Part shown: piece by piece, positions 8,067 to 18,671 of the stretch | How positions within the stretch are numbered: position 1 is the stretch's first letter | Layout: each line of letters opens with the position of its first letter | DNA from: JAWOLE01 sp035263845 | GTDB lineage: Bacteria; Acidobacteriota; Thermoanaerobaculia; UBA5066; Gp7-AA6 | DNA: 64,000 bases | Assembly (NCBI GenBank): GCA_035263845.1 | Contig: DATFQY010000191.1 | Span: forward strand, 1 to 64,000 | Reading direction: 5' to 3' | Program-made: the position numbers and the translations under genes | The notes under the pieces: generated by a model | What the model was told of the DNA's origin: nothing | The model's input: only the letters and a program-made list of their open reading frames with translations | Databases searched by the model: none

Positions 8067-8606
8067 TCACCAGTCCTTGTAGTAGGTGCCGTCGATGGCC
8101 CGCAGGTCAGAGAGGGAGAAGACGTCGTAGACGTTCTGGCCACCCCAGGACAGCGTGTCCGGTTCGTCCTGGAAGGACCTCATTCCCCACTCGTCCTTCT
8201 TGGTCATGGGGTCGGTCGGAACCCGCCGGAGAAACTTCTGCTTCTTGTCGAGCTGGCCAACGAGCGTGACCCCCTCGACCAGGGTCTTCAAGTCGGGCGG
8301 GTAGCCTTCCGAGCCGATCTTGACGGGGATCAGGCCGAGGTCGGAGTACTGCTTGTACTTGTCGATGGCGTCCCGCATCAGGCGGAGCTGGTAGCGCAGC
8401 TCCAGTTCGTCCTGGCGTTTGACGGTGTACCGCGCGATCGGGACCGCCATGGAGGCGAGGATCGCCACCATCGCCGCGACCACGGCGAGCTCGACGATCG
8501 TGAACCCGGATTCGTGAGCCGTGAACCGTGAGCCGTGAGCCGCGATTGCGGCGACACGCTCCCTCCACGGCTCACGGCTAACGGCTAACGGCTTACGGAT
8601 CGTCAC
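8067..8606 (-). CDS. Second GspG-like prepilin with an unusually long leader made of repeat DNA
   Basis: A 179-aa pseudopilin with ESGFTIVELAVVAAMVAILA as its cleavage and helix region (Glu5 present), then YPPDLKTLVEG, VPTDPMTK and the end DGTYYKDW. From the ATG at 8606, which overlaps the secretin stop (ATGA), the leader before the cleavage Gly is over 30 residues, against 5-10 normally. Bases 8513-8597 of that leader are facing GTGAGCC/ACGGCTC heptad repeats. There is no ATG, GTG or TTG between the repeat and the cleavage site, so the repeat appears to be translated. Confidence 0.85.
   Translation of the reverse strand: MTIRKPLAVSREPWRERVAAIAAHGSRFTAHESGFTIVELAVVAAMVAILASMAVPIARYTVKRQDELELRYQLRLMRDAIDKYKQYSDLGLIPVKIGSEGYPPDLKTLVEGVTLVGQLDKKQKFLRRVPTDPMTKKDEWGMRSFQDEPDTLSWGGQNVYDVFSLSDLRAIDGTYYKDW
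8513..8597. repeat. Inverted heptanucleotide repeat, GTGAGCC family, inside a prepilin leader
   Basis: The left arm (about 8513-8542) holds four near-perfect copies of GTGAGCC; the right arm (about 8574-8597) holds ACGGCTC/ACGGCTA/ACGGCTT, the complement in the opposite direction. Together they can fold into a hairpin with a loop of about 30 bases. The same family recurs at 25058-25143. Confidence 0.85.
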
Positions 8607-10915
8607 TTCACCTCCACCGCGATCGGGGTCGAGCCGGCCCCGTCGGGGACCTTCTCGAAGGAAAGCGTGGAATTGCCCTTCGCGATTCCCCGCAACACGA
8701 TTTCCGCGATCGCCCGGGTGCCCGAAACGTTCAAGACGCTGGGGATGTCGATGATGACCCGGCCCGGGTCGATGTGGGAATCGGCGTAGCCGCCGTCGGA
8801 AAGGATCGGGCGCACCGAGACAGCGGCGGCCACCGCGGGGTCGAAGCGGACGGCGATCGAGGTGTTCTCGAGCGTCTTGTTGCCGCCGACCCGGACAATG
8901 ACGGTCTTCTGCTCTCCCGGCGCCAGCACGAGCTGCGGCGGGTCGAAGTCGAAGGACACCGAGCCCGCGGGGGCGTCGGTCTGCGCCTGGATGGCGGCCT
9001 CCTGCGGCGCCGCCGCTCCGGCTCCCGGGGCGGCCGCCCCGCCCGGCGGGGGCGTGGGTCGAGGGGTGGGCCGGAAGATGTCGCTCGGCCCCCCGGCCGG
9101 GGCCAGGTTGATTCCGGCCGGCGGAGGCGGCGTCGTGGCCGGCCGCGCCGGGGCCACCGACGGCTGCCGGCCGAGGTCGAAGGGGCCTCCTCCGGCGGGC
9201 GACTCGATCCGCGGAGTGCCCTGGAACGAGATGTTGGCGTCGGTACCGACGTAGACCGGGGTCAGGTCCTCATCGGTGACGTCCGGGATCCGGATGATGT
9301 GCGGCGTCAGGGTCAGGACGAGGTCCGTCGTCGACTTGGTCGTCTTCTTCCTCGAAAGCAGCCTCCCCAGGATCGGGATGTCGCCGAGGAACGGGATCGT
9401 GACGTTCCCGTTGGCGATGTCCGTCCGCAACAGCCCGGCGAGGAAGTTCGTCTCGCCGTCCTTCAGGCGGATGTTGGACGAGATCGTCCGGGTGCCGATG
9501 ATGGGCTGCTCCTGACCCTGCTGGACGGTGATCGAGCCGTTCAAGTTGGAGACCTCGACGGTCAGCTTCATCGTGATCTCGCGGTTGTGGTGGACGCGAG
9601 GCTCGACGTCGATCTTGATCCCGACGTCCTGGTACTGGAACGACGTGACCGGGACGATGTTGCCGCCGACGGTCGTGCCGGTGTTGAAGGTCGTCGTCGG
9701 GATCGGGACCTTGTCGCCGATGAGCAACTGCGCCTTCTGCCCCTCGGAGATCCGAAGCTGCGGCTTGGCGAGCAGCTCAGCGTCCGTGTTGTTCTTGATG
9801 AACGTGTAGGTCAGCGACGGGATCGTGAAGCCGAAGGAGCGGACCGAGATCTCCTTCAACTGGTCCCAGGTGAAGCTGCCGTCCGGGACGGGGTTGCCGA
9901 AGTTCGTGTTGCCGCCCGGGGGAGCCAGGGTCGCCCCGACGGAGTAGGAGGAGAGCAGCAGGCCGATGTCGATGTTCTTCGTTGCGTTGATCTGGAGCAG
10001 CTCGACGTCCACGATGACCTCGGAAAGCTGCTTGTCGTTCTGCTCGATGATCTTCTCGGCGATCGCGACCTTGTCGGCCGTGTCGCGCAGGGTGATGGAG
10101 TTCTCCGCCTTGTTGATCGAAATGCGGGTCGTCTGAAGCAGCGACCGCAGCGCGTTGGAGACCTCGGTGACGTCCCCGTTGGAGAGGAAGAAGGTCCGGA
10201 TGACCAGGTCCTCGTAGGTCTTGCGGTTCTGCGGGTTATCGGCGGCGATCAGCATCGTGTGCTCGTCCACGACCTTGTAGAAGTGGTTCTCCTGCCGCAT
10301 CAGGGTCTCCAGGGCGGTCTGGAACTCCACGTTGTTGAGCACGATCGAGACATTGTCGTCCTTCAGCTGCGGGTCGAAGATGACGTTGATGCCGGCGGCC
10401 GAGGCCAGCGACTGGTAGATCTGCTTGATCGGCTTGGGCGTCGGGAAGTTCAGGTTGATCGGCCGGTCGCTCGTGGGCTCGAGCATCGGGGCGCGGGCGC
10501 GGATGCCGCGGGTCCTGCGCTTGGCCGCCTCCATCCGGCTTTCCCCCGTCCGCTCGGCGATCGCCTTGGCGGCCTCGTCCCTCGCCTTGCGCAGCTCCGT
10601 CTCCGCGTACTTGTTGTTGTTGTCCAGGACGACCGCCTGCTCGAGCTCGACGACGGCCAGCTCCGGCTGGGCGGCGGCTCGGTACGTCTTCCCCTTCTCG
10701 AAGTGGAACTGAGACGCCTTGATTTTCGCCTTGGCGTAGGAAATCCGGTATTGCGAGTTGGCCGGGTCGAGCTCCACCGCCCGGCTGTACTTCATGACCG
10801 CGATGTCCCAATGCCCGAGCTGCTCTTCGTCCCGCGCCTCCTGGTAGGCGCGCGAGCCGGCGCAGCCGACGGCGAAGACAAGAGTCAGGAGTGCAAGAAG
10901 TCGCGATAGCTTCAT
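8603..10915 (-). CDS. Secretin lipoprotein with N-terminal TPR and C-terminal cohesin-like domain (GspD/PilQ family)
   Basis: A 770-aa outer-membrane secretin. The signal peptide has a lipobox ending at Cys18 (VFAVGCAG). Residues about 25-125 are TPR-like (EEQLGHWDIAVMKYSRAVEL). STN/N1-type domains follow (INLNFPTPKPIKQIYQ, IRTFFLSNGDVTEVSNALRS). The secretin core has VEPRVHHNREITMKL, GLLRTDIANGN, IPFLGDIPILGRL and VLTLTPHII. A Pro/Ala-rich linker (about 565-650) leads to a cohesin-like beta domain (about 652-770, FDFDPPQLVLAPGEQKTVIV). It is the channel of the surrounding T2SS-like operon, 28 bases downstream of the pilP-like gene. Confidence 0.93.
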   Translation of the reverse strand: MKLSRLLALLTLVFAVGCAGSRAYQEARDEEQLGHWDIAVMKYSRAVELDPANSQYRISYAKAKIKASQFHFEKGKTYRAAAQPELAVVELEQAVVLDNNNKYAETELRKARDEAAKAIAERTGESRMEAAKRRTRGIRARAPMLEPTSDRPINLNFPTPKPIKQIYQSLASAAGINVIFDPQLKDDNVSIVLNNVEFQTALETLMRQENHFYKVVDEHTMLIAADNPQNRKTYEDLVIRTFFLSNGDVTEVSNALRSLLQTTRISINKAENSITLRDTADKVAIAEKIIEQNDKQLSEVIVDVELLQINATKNIDIGLLLSSYSVGATLAPPGGNTNFGNPVPDGSFTWDQLKEISVRSFGFTIPSLTYTFIKNNTDAELLAKPQLRISEGQKAQLLIGDKVPIPTTTFNTGTTVGGNIVPVTSFQYQDVGIKIDVEPRVHHNREITMKLTVEVSNLNGSITVQQGQEQPIIGTRTISSNIRLKDGETNFLAGLLRTDIANGNVTIPFLGDIPILGRLLSRKKTTKSTTDLVLTLTPHIIRIPDVTDEDLTPVYVGTDANISFQGTPRIESPAGGGPFDLGRQPSVAPARPATTPPPPAGINLAPAGGPSDIFRPTPRPTPPPGGAAAPGAGAAAPQEAAIQAQTDAPAGSVSFDFDPPQLVLAPGEQKTVIVRVGGNKTLENTSIAVRFDPAVAAAVSVRPILSDGGYADSHIDPGRVIIDIPSVLNVSGTRAIAEIVLRGIAKGNSTLSFEKVPDGAGSTPIAVEVK

Positions 10916-10943
10916 GAGAAGTCTTCCCTTCGATCAACAGGTC

Positions 10944-11594
10944 TCATGGTGTGATCCCCAGGCGTTTCGTCACGGACTGCGGATAGCCGACGTAGCCGAT
11001 CTCGACGGACTCGTATCCGATGTTTCGGAGGATGAAACGGTTGAAGACGACGTCCCCGGCGCGCGCGTTCAAGAGCTGGTCTCCCTGGAGCAGGACCGCG
11101 ATCGGCGCCTCCCGGGGCCCGAACGTGCCGATGAACTTGAAGCTGACCTCCGGCGGAACCGGGGTCGGCGTCGGGCCGGGCGGCGGGAGCGGCCCGATGA
11201 AGAGCGCGCTTCCGGGCGCGGGGGGCGGAGGCGGGGGCGGCGTCGGCGTGGGAGGCGGCGTCGGGGATGGCTGCCGCGGGTCGAAGATGTTGCGCCCGGT
11301 CTCCCCCGCTCGGGGCCGCGGAGGGTTGAGCATGTCCTTGCTCAGGAACGGCACGTCTTCCGGCGCGGTCTTCTTCTCGCGCGAGGCGCGGGCGCGCGGG
11401 CGGGCCACGGGTCGGTCGTCCTCCGCGCTGGCCGCGGGCGAGCCCGTGGCGGACGAGGCGGAGGCCGGGCCCGAGCGCGCGGTTGCGTCGCCTCCTCCCC
11501 GGTTGCCCCACTTCACGACGGCCAGGACCAGCACGACGGCGAGGGCGCCGAGCAGGTAGAGCTGGCTTCGGGTCGAGCCGGAGGGGGCCCTCAT
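10944..11594 (-). CDS. PilP/GspC-like inner-membrane protein
   Basis: From the ATG at 11594 (overlapping the pilO-like stop) this 216-aa protein has a short basic N-terminus, one membrane helix (about residues 11-28, YLLGALAVVLVLAVVKW), a long Pro-rich periplasmic linker and a C-terminal beta domain (VSFKFIGTFGPREAPIAVLL, GDVVFNRFILRNIG, GYPQSVTKRL). This layout matches GspC HR domains and PilP, which link the inner-membrane platform to the secretin. The downstream neighbour is indeed the secretin. Confidence 0.8.
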   Translation of the reverse strand: MRAPSGSTRSQLYLLGALAVVLVLAVVKWGNRGGGDATARSGPASASSATGSPAASAEDDRPVARPRARASREKKTAPEDVPFLSKDMLNPPRPRAGETGRNIFDPRQPSPTPPPTPTPPPPPPPAPGSALFIGPLPPPGPTPTPVPPEVSFKFIGTFGPREAPIAVLLQGDQLLNARAGDVVFNRFILRNIGYESVEIGYVGYPQSVTKRLGITP

Positions 11595-12199
11595 TGCGGC
11601 GTGCTCCCGGCGAGCCTCGCGCGCGTCGAGGGCGCCTCGCCTTCCTCGGCGAGGAAGTAGGTCACCAGCGTCACGTGGACCTGAACCGAGCCCGGCATCT
11701 CCTGGTCCCGGGTCAGGCCGATCTCCCGGACGGCGATCCACTTGCGGCTCGTCTGGAAGGCGTCGAGGAGCTGCTTGAACCGGCCGTATTCCCCGCGGAA
11801 GGAGAAGGCCACGTTCATCGGAACGAGCGAGCCGCTCTCCTGCTTGATCGCTGCGTACGAGATCTGCGCCGGGGAGACCCCTCCCTTGCGCAGGATCGTG
11901 TGGATCTCGTCCACGACGGCGGCCAGCGTCTCGCGCTGGGAGCCGATGCGGTGTCCGTAGAACTCGTCGAGCGCGGCGCGAACCTCCGAGAGGCGCTTGC
12001 GGTCGGAGGCGAGCTTCTTCGCCTCCGCCTCCTTCGACTCGACCTCCTTCTCGAGCGCGACGCGCCGCCCCTCGAGGGCCTCGCGGCGCTCGCGGGCGGT
12101 GCCGCGATACCAGAAGAAGAACCCGGCGTTGGCGACGAGCAGGACTCCCGCCGCGATCAGCCAGCCCAGCCGCCTCGCCCAGACGCCGCCGCCCGTCAC
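11591..12199 (-). CDS. PilO/GspM-like assembly platform protein
   Basis: A 202-aa bitopic protein: one N-terminal membrane helix (LGWLIAAGVLLVANAGFFFW), a coiled-coil (residues about 35-75, rich in Glu/Lys/Arg) and a ferredoxin-like periplasmic domain. The pattern SFRGEYGRFKQLLDAFQTS is typical of PilO. It overlaps both neighbours by 4 bases. PilN and PilO form a heterodimer under the secretin in pili and T2SS. Confidence 0.82.
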   Translation of the reverse strand: MTGGGVWARRLGWLIAAGVLLVANAGFFFWYRGTARERREALEGRRVALEKEVESKEAEAKKLASDRKRLSEVRAALDEFYGHRIGSQRETLAAVVDEIHTILRKGGVSPAQISYAAIKQESGSLVPMNVAFSFRGEYGRFKQLLDAFQTSRKWIAVREIGLTRDQEMPGSVQVHVTLVTYFLAEEGEAPSTRARLAGSTPQ

Positions 12200-12774
12200 G
12201 ACTTCGCTCCGGGACGGTACTGGACCGTCACCTCGAAGGTGTGCCCCTCGGGCACGCCCTTCTCGGGATTGGACTCCGTGTGGAGGGCCAGGGACTCGAA
12301 GGACGGGTCCTTCGAGAACGCGGCGATCGTCTTGACGACGCTCTCGGAGTCCTTGCCCAGCAACCCGATGCTCAACGTCGTCTCGCCCGTATCCTCGAAG
12401 TGCGGCGCCAGGCGGACCACACGCACGTCGGGCGGGAGCGTCTTCTCGAGCCTCGTCAGCAGGCCGGTCCAGGAGAAGCGGCGCTCCCCGACGATCCGGA
12501 GCAAGCCACGGCTCTCCTGGGCCAGCGCGGAGACCTTGTAGTTGTTCAGCGCCGTCCGGGACTCGTCGGCCCCCCTCATCGCCTTCGCACGCCGCTGCTC
12601 GAGAAACTCGATCTGGCGCCCGGTGCCCTCGCTGTCGCGCTGAAAATCGCGGTACAGCGAGACGTTCTGGGCCAGGAAGACGAGCGCGACCGCGAAGGCG
12701 AGCCCCGCGATCAGGAAGACGGGACGCTCGTCGCGGAAGGGGCGGCGCGCGAAATCGAGCCGGCGGAGCCTCAT
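12196..12774 (-). CDS. PilN/GspL-C-like assembly protein
   Basis: A 192-aa protein with a short cytoplasmic N-terminus (LRRLDFARRPFRDERP), one membrane helix (VFLIAGLAFAVALVFLAQNV), a coiled-coil and a periplasmic domain containing FSWTGLLTRLEKTLPPDVRV, the PilN signature. Overlaps with the pilM-like gene upstream and pilO-like gene downstream indicate a coupled set. Confidence 0.85.
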   Translation of the reverse strand: MRLRRLDFARRPFRDERPVFLIAGLAFAVALVFLAQNVSLYRDFQRDSEGTGRQIEFLEQRRAKAMRGADESRTALNNYKVSALAQESRGLLRIVGERRFSWTGLLTRLEKTLPPDVRVVRLAPHFEDTGETTLSIGLLGKDSESVVKTIAAFSKDPSFESLALHTESNPEKGVPEGHTFEVTVQYRPGAKS

Positions 12775-13678
12775 CGCCCGTACACCGCCGCGAACCCGGG
12801 CAGCAGCTCGGGCCGCGAAACGATCCGCTCGTCGAACGTGGGATCAGTCGAGAAGAGCCGGCCCTGGATCCTCTGGGGGGGCACCGGGAGCCTCTCGGCG
12901 TGCCACGACTCCGCGGGCGACTGGTCGTGGACGTAGATCGCCGCGAGGCCCTGCCCGTTCAACTTCTCGGCGTAATAGGAGAGCGACAGCCGCAGCTCCT
13001 GCTCGTGCCCCTCTTCCTCCTCGGAAGGACGCTGCCGGAAGAGAAGCAGCGTCTCGCCGCGCGCGATGATGAAGACGATCGACCCGGAGGAGCGGTGGAT
13101 CAGCGCATAGTCTCCGGGGCTCTTCGCCGAGAGCGTCGGCGCCAGCCCCTCGAAGAGGACGAGGCTCGCCGGCGCCAGCGCGCCGACCCGCACCCCCTTC
13201 TCCTCGAACGCCGCCTCGATCGAGCGGAGCATCTCGGCCGGCGCGGCCGCGACGAGCAGGCGCTTCTGCTCGCCCGCGGGGGCCATTTCGACGTGGACGA
13301 TCTCCAGCTCGGTGGTCACGCCCGGAAGGAGCTTCTTCAACTTCCACAGCACCATCTCGCGGATCGACTCGTCGGAGCTGGGGATCGAGTCGAGCTCGAC
13401 GGGAAGGATCCGCGCCCAGGAATCCGGGAAGACGACGGAGGCGCGGGTCAGCCGGCCCTGGGAGAACCGGCGCGCGGCCTCGACCGCGGGCGCCAGGGCG
13501 GCGGCCGAGAAGAGCGGCGTCCCGGAGGCGCCGGTCCCGACCGTGTTGGGCGGATAGGGGAAGTTCTGCGAGAAGGAGATCCCGGCCGGCGACTTGCGGT
13601 TGACGAAGGCGTAGGTCACTCCGTCCGCCATCAGGCAGAAGACGTGCGGGGGCACGACCGGTTTCAGAAAGGGCAGCG

Positions 13679-13682
<4 letters not shown>
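12771..13682 (-). CDS. PilM/GspL-like actin-fold cytoplasmic protein
   Basis: From the ATG at 13682 (overlapping the gspE stop) the 303-aa protein is soluble and mostly alpha/beta. It contains VVFPDSWARILPVELD, the SHS2-like IREMVLWKLKKLLPG and SYYAEKLNGQGLAAIYVHD, consistent with PilM or the cytoplasmic half of GspL. PilM proteins join the PilN tail to the ATPase ring. Similarity is weaker than for the neighbours, so the call leans on its position between gspE and pilN. Confidence 0.78.
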
Positions 13683-15292
<1,610 letters not shown>

Positions 15293-15302
15293 GGTCCTCC
15301 TC

Positions 15303-16517
15303 CTATCCCTTGATCTGCGACATGAGACGGAAGATCGGCAGATACACCGAGAGGAGGATCGTCATGATGACCCCTCCCATGATCACGAGGATCGCCGGCT
15401 CGACGAAGGAGATCACCCGCGCCAGCAGAAGGTCGATTTCCTCGTCGTAGAACTCCGACACGGAGGAGAGCATCTCCTCCAGGGCGCCCGAGGCCTCGCC
15501 GACCTTGATCATCTCGATTGTCAGGTTCGTGAAGATGCCCGTTCCCTCGAGGGCCCTCCACAGCTCGCCTCCCTCTCGGATCTTCGGGACGATCTCGCCG
15601 ATCTGGCGCGAGACGAAGCGGTTGCCGACCGCCGCGGACGCGTTCTCCAGCGCCGGGACGAGCGGCGTGCCCCCTCCCAGGAGCGTCGCCAGGCTGCGCG
15701 TGAACTGAGAGATCGCGAAGCGGCGGAAGATGCCGCCGAGGACGGGGAGCTTCAGGATGAACGAGTCGCCCCACTCGGCGCCCCGCGAGGACTTCAGCCA
15801 CCGCGTCGCGAAGAAGCCCCCGACGATCAGGACCACGAGGAGGAGGAAGATGTTGCGCCGCAGGAACGTCGCGGAACCGATGACGATGACCGTCAGCAGC
15901 GGCAGCTCCGCCTTGAAGTCTCCGAAGAACTCCTGGAACTTCGGGATCACGACGGTCATCAGGATCGCGATCAGCCCGATCGAGAGCGCGATCAGGATGG
16001 CCGGGTAGACGAGCGTCGAGATGACCTTGCGGGTCAGCGCCATGATCGTGCGCTGGTACTTGACGTACCGGCGCAGCACGCTCTCGATCTCGCCGGACTT
16101 CTCGCCGGCTTTCAACGACGTCCAGTACAGCCGCGGAAAGAGGTCTCCCTGCTGCTCGAAGGCGTCGGAGATCGCGGCTCCGGCGTTGACCCTCTCCCGG
16201 ACGTCCGCGAGGACGCGGCGCAGGACCGGGCTCTCTTGCCGCTCCAGCAGCAGCTCGAAGGAGTGGAGGACCGGCAGCCCGGCCTTCAGCAGCGCGATCA
16301 GCTCCTGGTTGAAGATCAGGAAGTCGCGCATCTTGACGTGCCCGCGGCGGCGCCGACGGCCGCCCACCAGCGACAGGCCCTCGCGGCGGATCTCGAAGAC
16401 ATGCCCGCCGCGGCGCTCCATCTCCAGGCGCGCCGCCGTGGCGTCGGCCGCCTGGATCGCCTCCTCGGCCACCCTCCCGTCGGGCCATCCGACCTTGGCT
16501 CGGAACTCGCGGCTCAT
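15303..16517 (-). CDS. gspF: GspF/PilC family inner-membrane platform protein
   Basis: A 404-aa polytopic protein with two T2SSF repeats (about residues 60-190 and 265-390) and three membrane helices, the last at the very C-terminus (AILVIMGGVIMTILLSVYLP). Typical motifs are FNQELIALLKAGLPVL, ALTRKVISTLVYPAILI and SQFTRSLATLLGGGTPLV. It anchors the GspE ring and may rotate during pseudopilus assembly. It starts 3 bases after the preceding gene ends. Confidence 0.95.
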   Translation of the reverse strand: MSREFRAKVGWPDGRVAEEAIQAADATAARLEMERRGGHVFEIRREGLSLVGGRRRRRGHVKMRDFLIFNQELIALLKAGLPVLHSFELLLERQESPVLRRVLADVRERVNAGAAISDAFEQQGDLFPRLYWTSLKAGEKSGEIESVLRRYVKYQRTIMALTRKVISTLVYPAILIALSIGLIAILMTVVIPKFQEFFGDFKAELPLLTVIVIGSATFLRRNIFLLLVVLIVGGFFATRWLKSSRGAEWGDSFILKLPVLGGIFRRFAISQFTRSLATLLGGGTPLVPALENASAAVGNRFVSRQIGEIVPKIREGGELWRALEGTGIFTNLTIEMIKVGEASGALEEMLSSVSEFYDEEIDLLLARVISFVEPAILVIMGGVIMTILLSVYLPIFRLMSQIKG

Positions 16518-16520
16518 CGC

Positions 16521-17270
16521 CTAGCGCTTCTCCACCGACTTGCCCCCCGGCGCTCCGGGGCGGGCCGTCTCCTGCGCGAGCAGGATCAGGATCAGGGCGT
16601 TCTTGGAGCCTTCCTCCTTGGACGCCCCGACGACCAGCGTCTGGTTGAGCGTCACCGGCACGGAGGCGCGGTACAGGAGCGTGGGCTGCACGCGGCCCTG
16701 CTCGTCCTTCTTCAGCCTGGACAGAGCGAACGGCGAGAGCAGCAGCTCGTCGCCCGCCCCGGCCGGGCCGATGGTGAAGGTCAGGATGTACTCGTCGCCG
16801 AGCCGGTAGGAGACCGGCCGTCCCTCGACTCCCTGCATCGTGGCGGAATCCAGGAGCGTGTAGTCGTTGAACTGGAACATGGATTTCAGCTTCGCCCCCA
16901 GACCGCCGATCTCGCGCGCCATGGACCCGGCGGGCGCGTCGGCGCGGGCACGCACGAGCTTGACCGCGAAGGTGAAGCCGCGCGGGGGAACGTCGAACTC
17001 GGAGAGGACCTTCGCGATCGTCTTCAAGTTCTCCTCCCGATCCGTGACGGTCATCGCATTCAGGCGCTGCGCCAGCGTGATCGAGGCCGAGTCGGAGAGG
17101 TGGGGACGGATCAGCAGGGCCGCCTCTTCGACCCGCTTGTACTTCAGCACGAAGACCCGGACCGCCGTCTCCGAGGCCGCCCCCGCCGGGGACGCGTTCT
17201 CCGGTCCCGGCAGCGCGATCGCGTCGAGCGACATGGCCACGAGGGCCGCGAAGAGAATTCCTTTTCTCAC
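16521..17270 (-). CDS. Periplasmic protein with secretin N1-like (NolW) domain
   Basis: A 249-aa secreted protein with a signal peptide (MRKGILFAALVAMSLDAIAL). Residues about 38-95 (VFVLKYKRVEEAALLIRPHL ... LNAMTVTDREENLKTIAKVL) match the secretin N1/NolW fold, which in secretins forms periplasmic rings. There is no secretin barrel here; the rest is a beta-rich domain with QFNDYTLLDSATMQGVEG. It is the first structural gene after the anti-sigma gene, so an accessory ring or pilotin-like part of the machine is likely but inferred. Confidence 0.7.
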   Translation of the reverse strand: MRKGILFAALVAMSLDAIALPGPENASPAGAASETAVRVFVLKYKRVEEAALLIRPHLSDSASITLAQRLNAMTVTDREENLKTIAKVLSEFDVPPRGFTFAVKLVRARADAPAGSMAREIGGLGAKLKSMFQFNDYTLLDSATMQGVEGRPVSYRLGDEYILTFTIGPAGAGDELLLSPFALSRLKKDEQGRVQPTLLYRASVPVTLNQTLVVGASKEEGSKNALILILLAQETARPGAPGGKSVEKR

Positions 17271-17312
17271 CGAATGAAGAACCCCGCCCGGGAACCGAGA
17301 TGCCCGGAACGC

Positions 17313-17858
17313 TTAGATGTCGATCGAACGATCCACGATCCAGACCACGCGCGGCTGTCCCGCGCCGGGGTTGAAGTCGTAGATCGTCGCGTCCGCCGGA
17401 AACTTCTGGGTCCCGCTCGTGACGCCGGGCGCCTGCGGCGGCGCGATCGCCGCCGGAGCGAAGCCCGTGTCCGCCGACTGGCGGGGCCCCGCCACCGCCG
17501 CCGGCGCATCCCGCCGAGGCGGCGCTCCCGGCGCCAGAAGCGTCAGGAGAAGGGCCGCCGCGGCCGCGCCCAGGATGCTCCACCGCCGCCGGCGCGAAGG
17601 AGCCTCGACCCGCCGCTCCGCCTGCTTCCAGGCGATGCCCGACCGGACGCCCTCGAGGATCCGCGAGATCTCGGCGGGCGGGACCGGCGGCTCGGCCGCT
17701 CCCGCGAAGAGAAACAGCGGATCCGCCGCGGCCGCCACCCGGCGGCACTCCTCGCACGAGGCGAGGTGCTCGCGAACGGCCCTTCGCTGCTCTCGGGTCA
17801 GCGCTTCCGCGGAGTAGTCGTCGAAACGGCCGCGGATCTGGCCGCAAGAGGGCGTCAT
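17313..17858 (-). CDS. Anti-sigma factor with zinc-finger domain
   Basis: From the ATG at 17858, overlapping the sigma factor stop by 4 bases, this 181-aa protein has a zf-HC2 anti-sigma motif (REHLASCEECRRV, the His-x3-Cys-x2-Cys pattern) in the cytoplasmic N-terminus. One membrane helix follows (WSILGAAAAALLLTLLA), then an Ala/Pro-rich periplasmic tail. It would hold the ECF sigma factor at the membrane until an envelope signal releases it. The signal is unknown. Confidence 0.85.
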   Translation of the reverse strand: MTPSCGQIRGRFDDYSAEALTREQRRAVREHLASCEECRRVAAAADPLFLFAGAAEPPVPPAEISRILEGVRSGIAWKQAERRVEAPSRRRRWSILGAAAAALLLTLLAPGAPPRRDAPAAVAGPRQSADTGFAPAAIAPPQAPGVTSGTQKFPADATIYDFNPGAGQPRVVWIVDRSIDI

Positions 17859-18550
17859 GGCTCGACCTTGTCCCGCTGGTCCCGCCGCCGCGAGAGCCCC
17901 GGCGAGATCCGCTCGATCTCTCGGCGAAGCGCGCGTCGTGCGTTGAAGAGGTGGTTGCGGACGGTGGACTCGCCGCAATTCAGGATCTCCGCGATCTCGC
18001 TGGTTTCCAGGTCCTCGAGCTCGCGCAGCACGAAGGCTGCCTTCTGCTTGCCCGTCAGCCTGCCCGCGACCTTCTGGAAGAGCCGCGAGGCGGAATCATC
18101 CTCGGCCGCCCGCGTCGTCTCGTTGCCGGTCTCGCTCTCGCGCATCCGGACGAGGTGAAGCGTGGCGGTATGGGCCTTCTCGCGGCTCCGGGCGGACCGA
18201 AGAAAGTCGATCGCGAGGTTGGTCGCGATCCGGTAGAGCCAGGTGTTGAAGGAGTATGTCTCGTCGTAGCGGGACAGCTGCTCCCAGACCCGCAGGAAGG
18301 ACAGCTGCGCGACGTCCCTCGCGTCCTCGAGGTTTCCCACGATGCGGCGGGCGACCGCGACGACGGAGGGGGTCTTGCGCACCACCAGCGCCTCGAAGGC
18401 GACCATGTCGCCGCCCCGCGCCTGGATGGCCAGCTCGCGGTCCGGCAGCTGGCCGACTTCCTCCCGCCGCCGGTTCTCGCTGTAGATGAGCTCCATCGGC
18501 GTTTTATACGGAGACGGATCGCCCGGCGTTGGAGGCTTTTTCTCCGACAT
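17855..18550 (-). CDS. ECF-type RNA polymerase sigma factor
   Basis: A 231-aa sigma-70 family factor with region 2 (DVAQLSFLRVWEQLSRYD, FNTWLYRIATNLAIDFLRS) and region 4 (LEDLETSEIAEILNCGESTV). Regions 1 and 3 are absent, as in ECF factors. The start is set at the ATG at 18550; upstream in-frame sequence lacks conserved content. It leads an operon with its anti-sigma factor and then the whole T2SS-like gene set, which points to control of secretion by envelope state (inferred). Confidence 0.93.
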   Translation of the reverse strand: MSEKKPPTPGDPSPYKTPMELIYSENRRREEVGQLPDRELAIQARGGDMVAFEALVVRKTPSVVAVARRIVGNLEDARDVAQLSFLRVWEQLSRYDETYSFNTWLYRIATNLAIDFLRSARSREKAHTATLHLVRMRESETGNETTRAAEDDSASRLFQKVAGRLTGKQKAAFVLRELEDLETSEIAEILNCGESTVRNHLFNARRALRREIERISPGLSRRRDQRDKVEP

Positions 18551-18560
18551 AAGCCATTGA

Positions 18561-18566
18561 ATGGTA
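18561..18566 (-). promoter_or_regulatory. -10-like hexamer TACCAT before the ECF sigma gene
   Basis: TACCAT on the minus strand ends 10 bases before the ATG at 18550, with no Shine-Dalgarno sequence between. It may be the promoter for the 11.5-kb operon. Confidence 0.35.
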
Positions 18567-18671
18567 GGGCCTTGGGGCGGCCGGGGCAAGTCGAAGGTCC
18601 GAGGGAGGGGTAGGAGTGGCCAACCTGGACCTGAAACAGTCCGCTCGCGGCCCTCGATTCCTGTGGTCGGG

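Noticed and set aside
8774..10909. Long open frame on the plus strand opposite the secretin
   Set aside because: Shadow frame of high-GC coding sequence with no domain signal.
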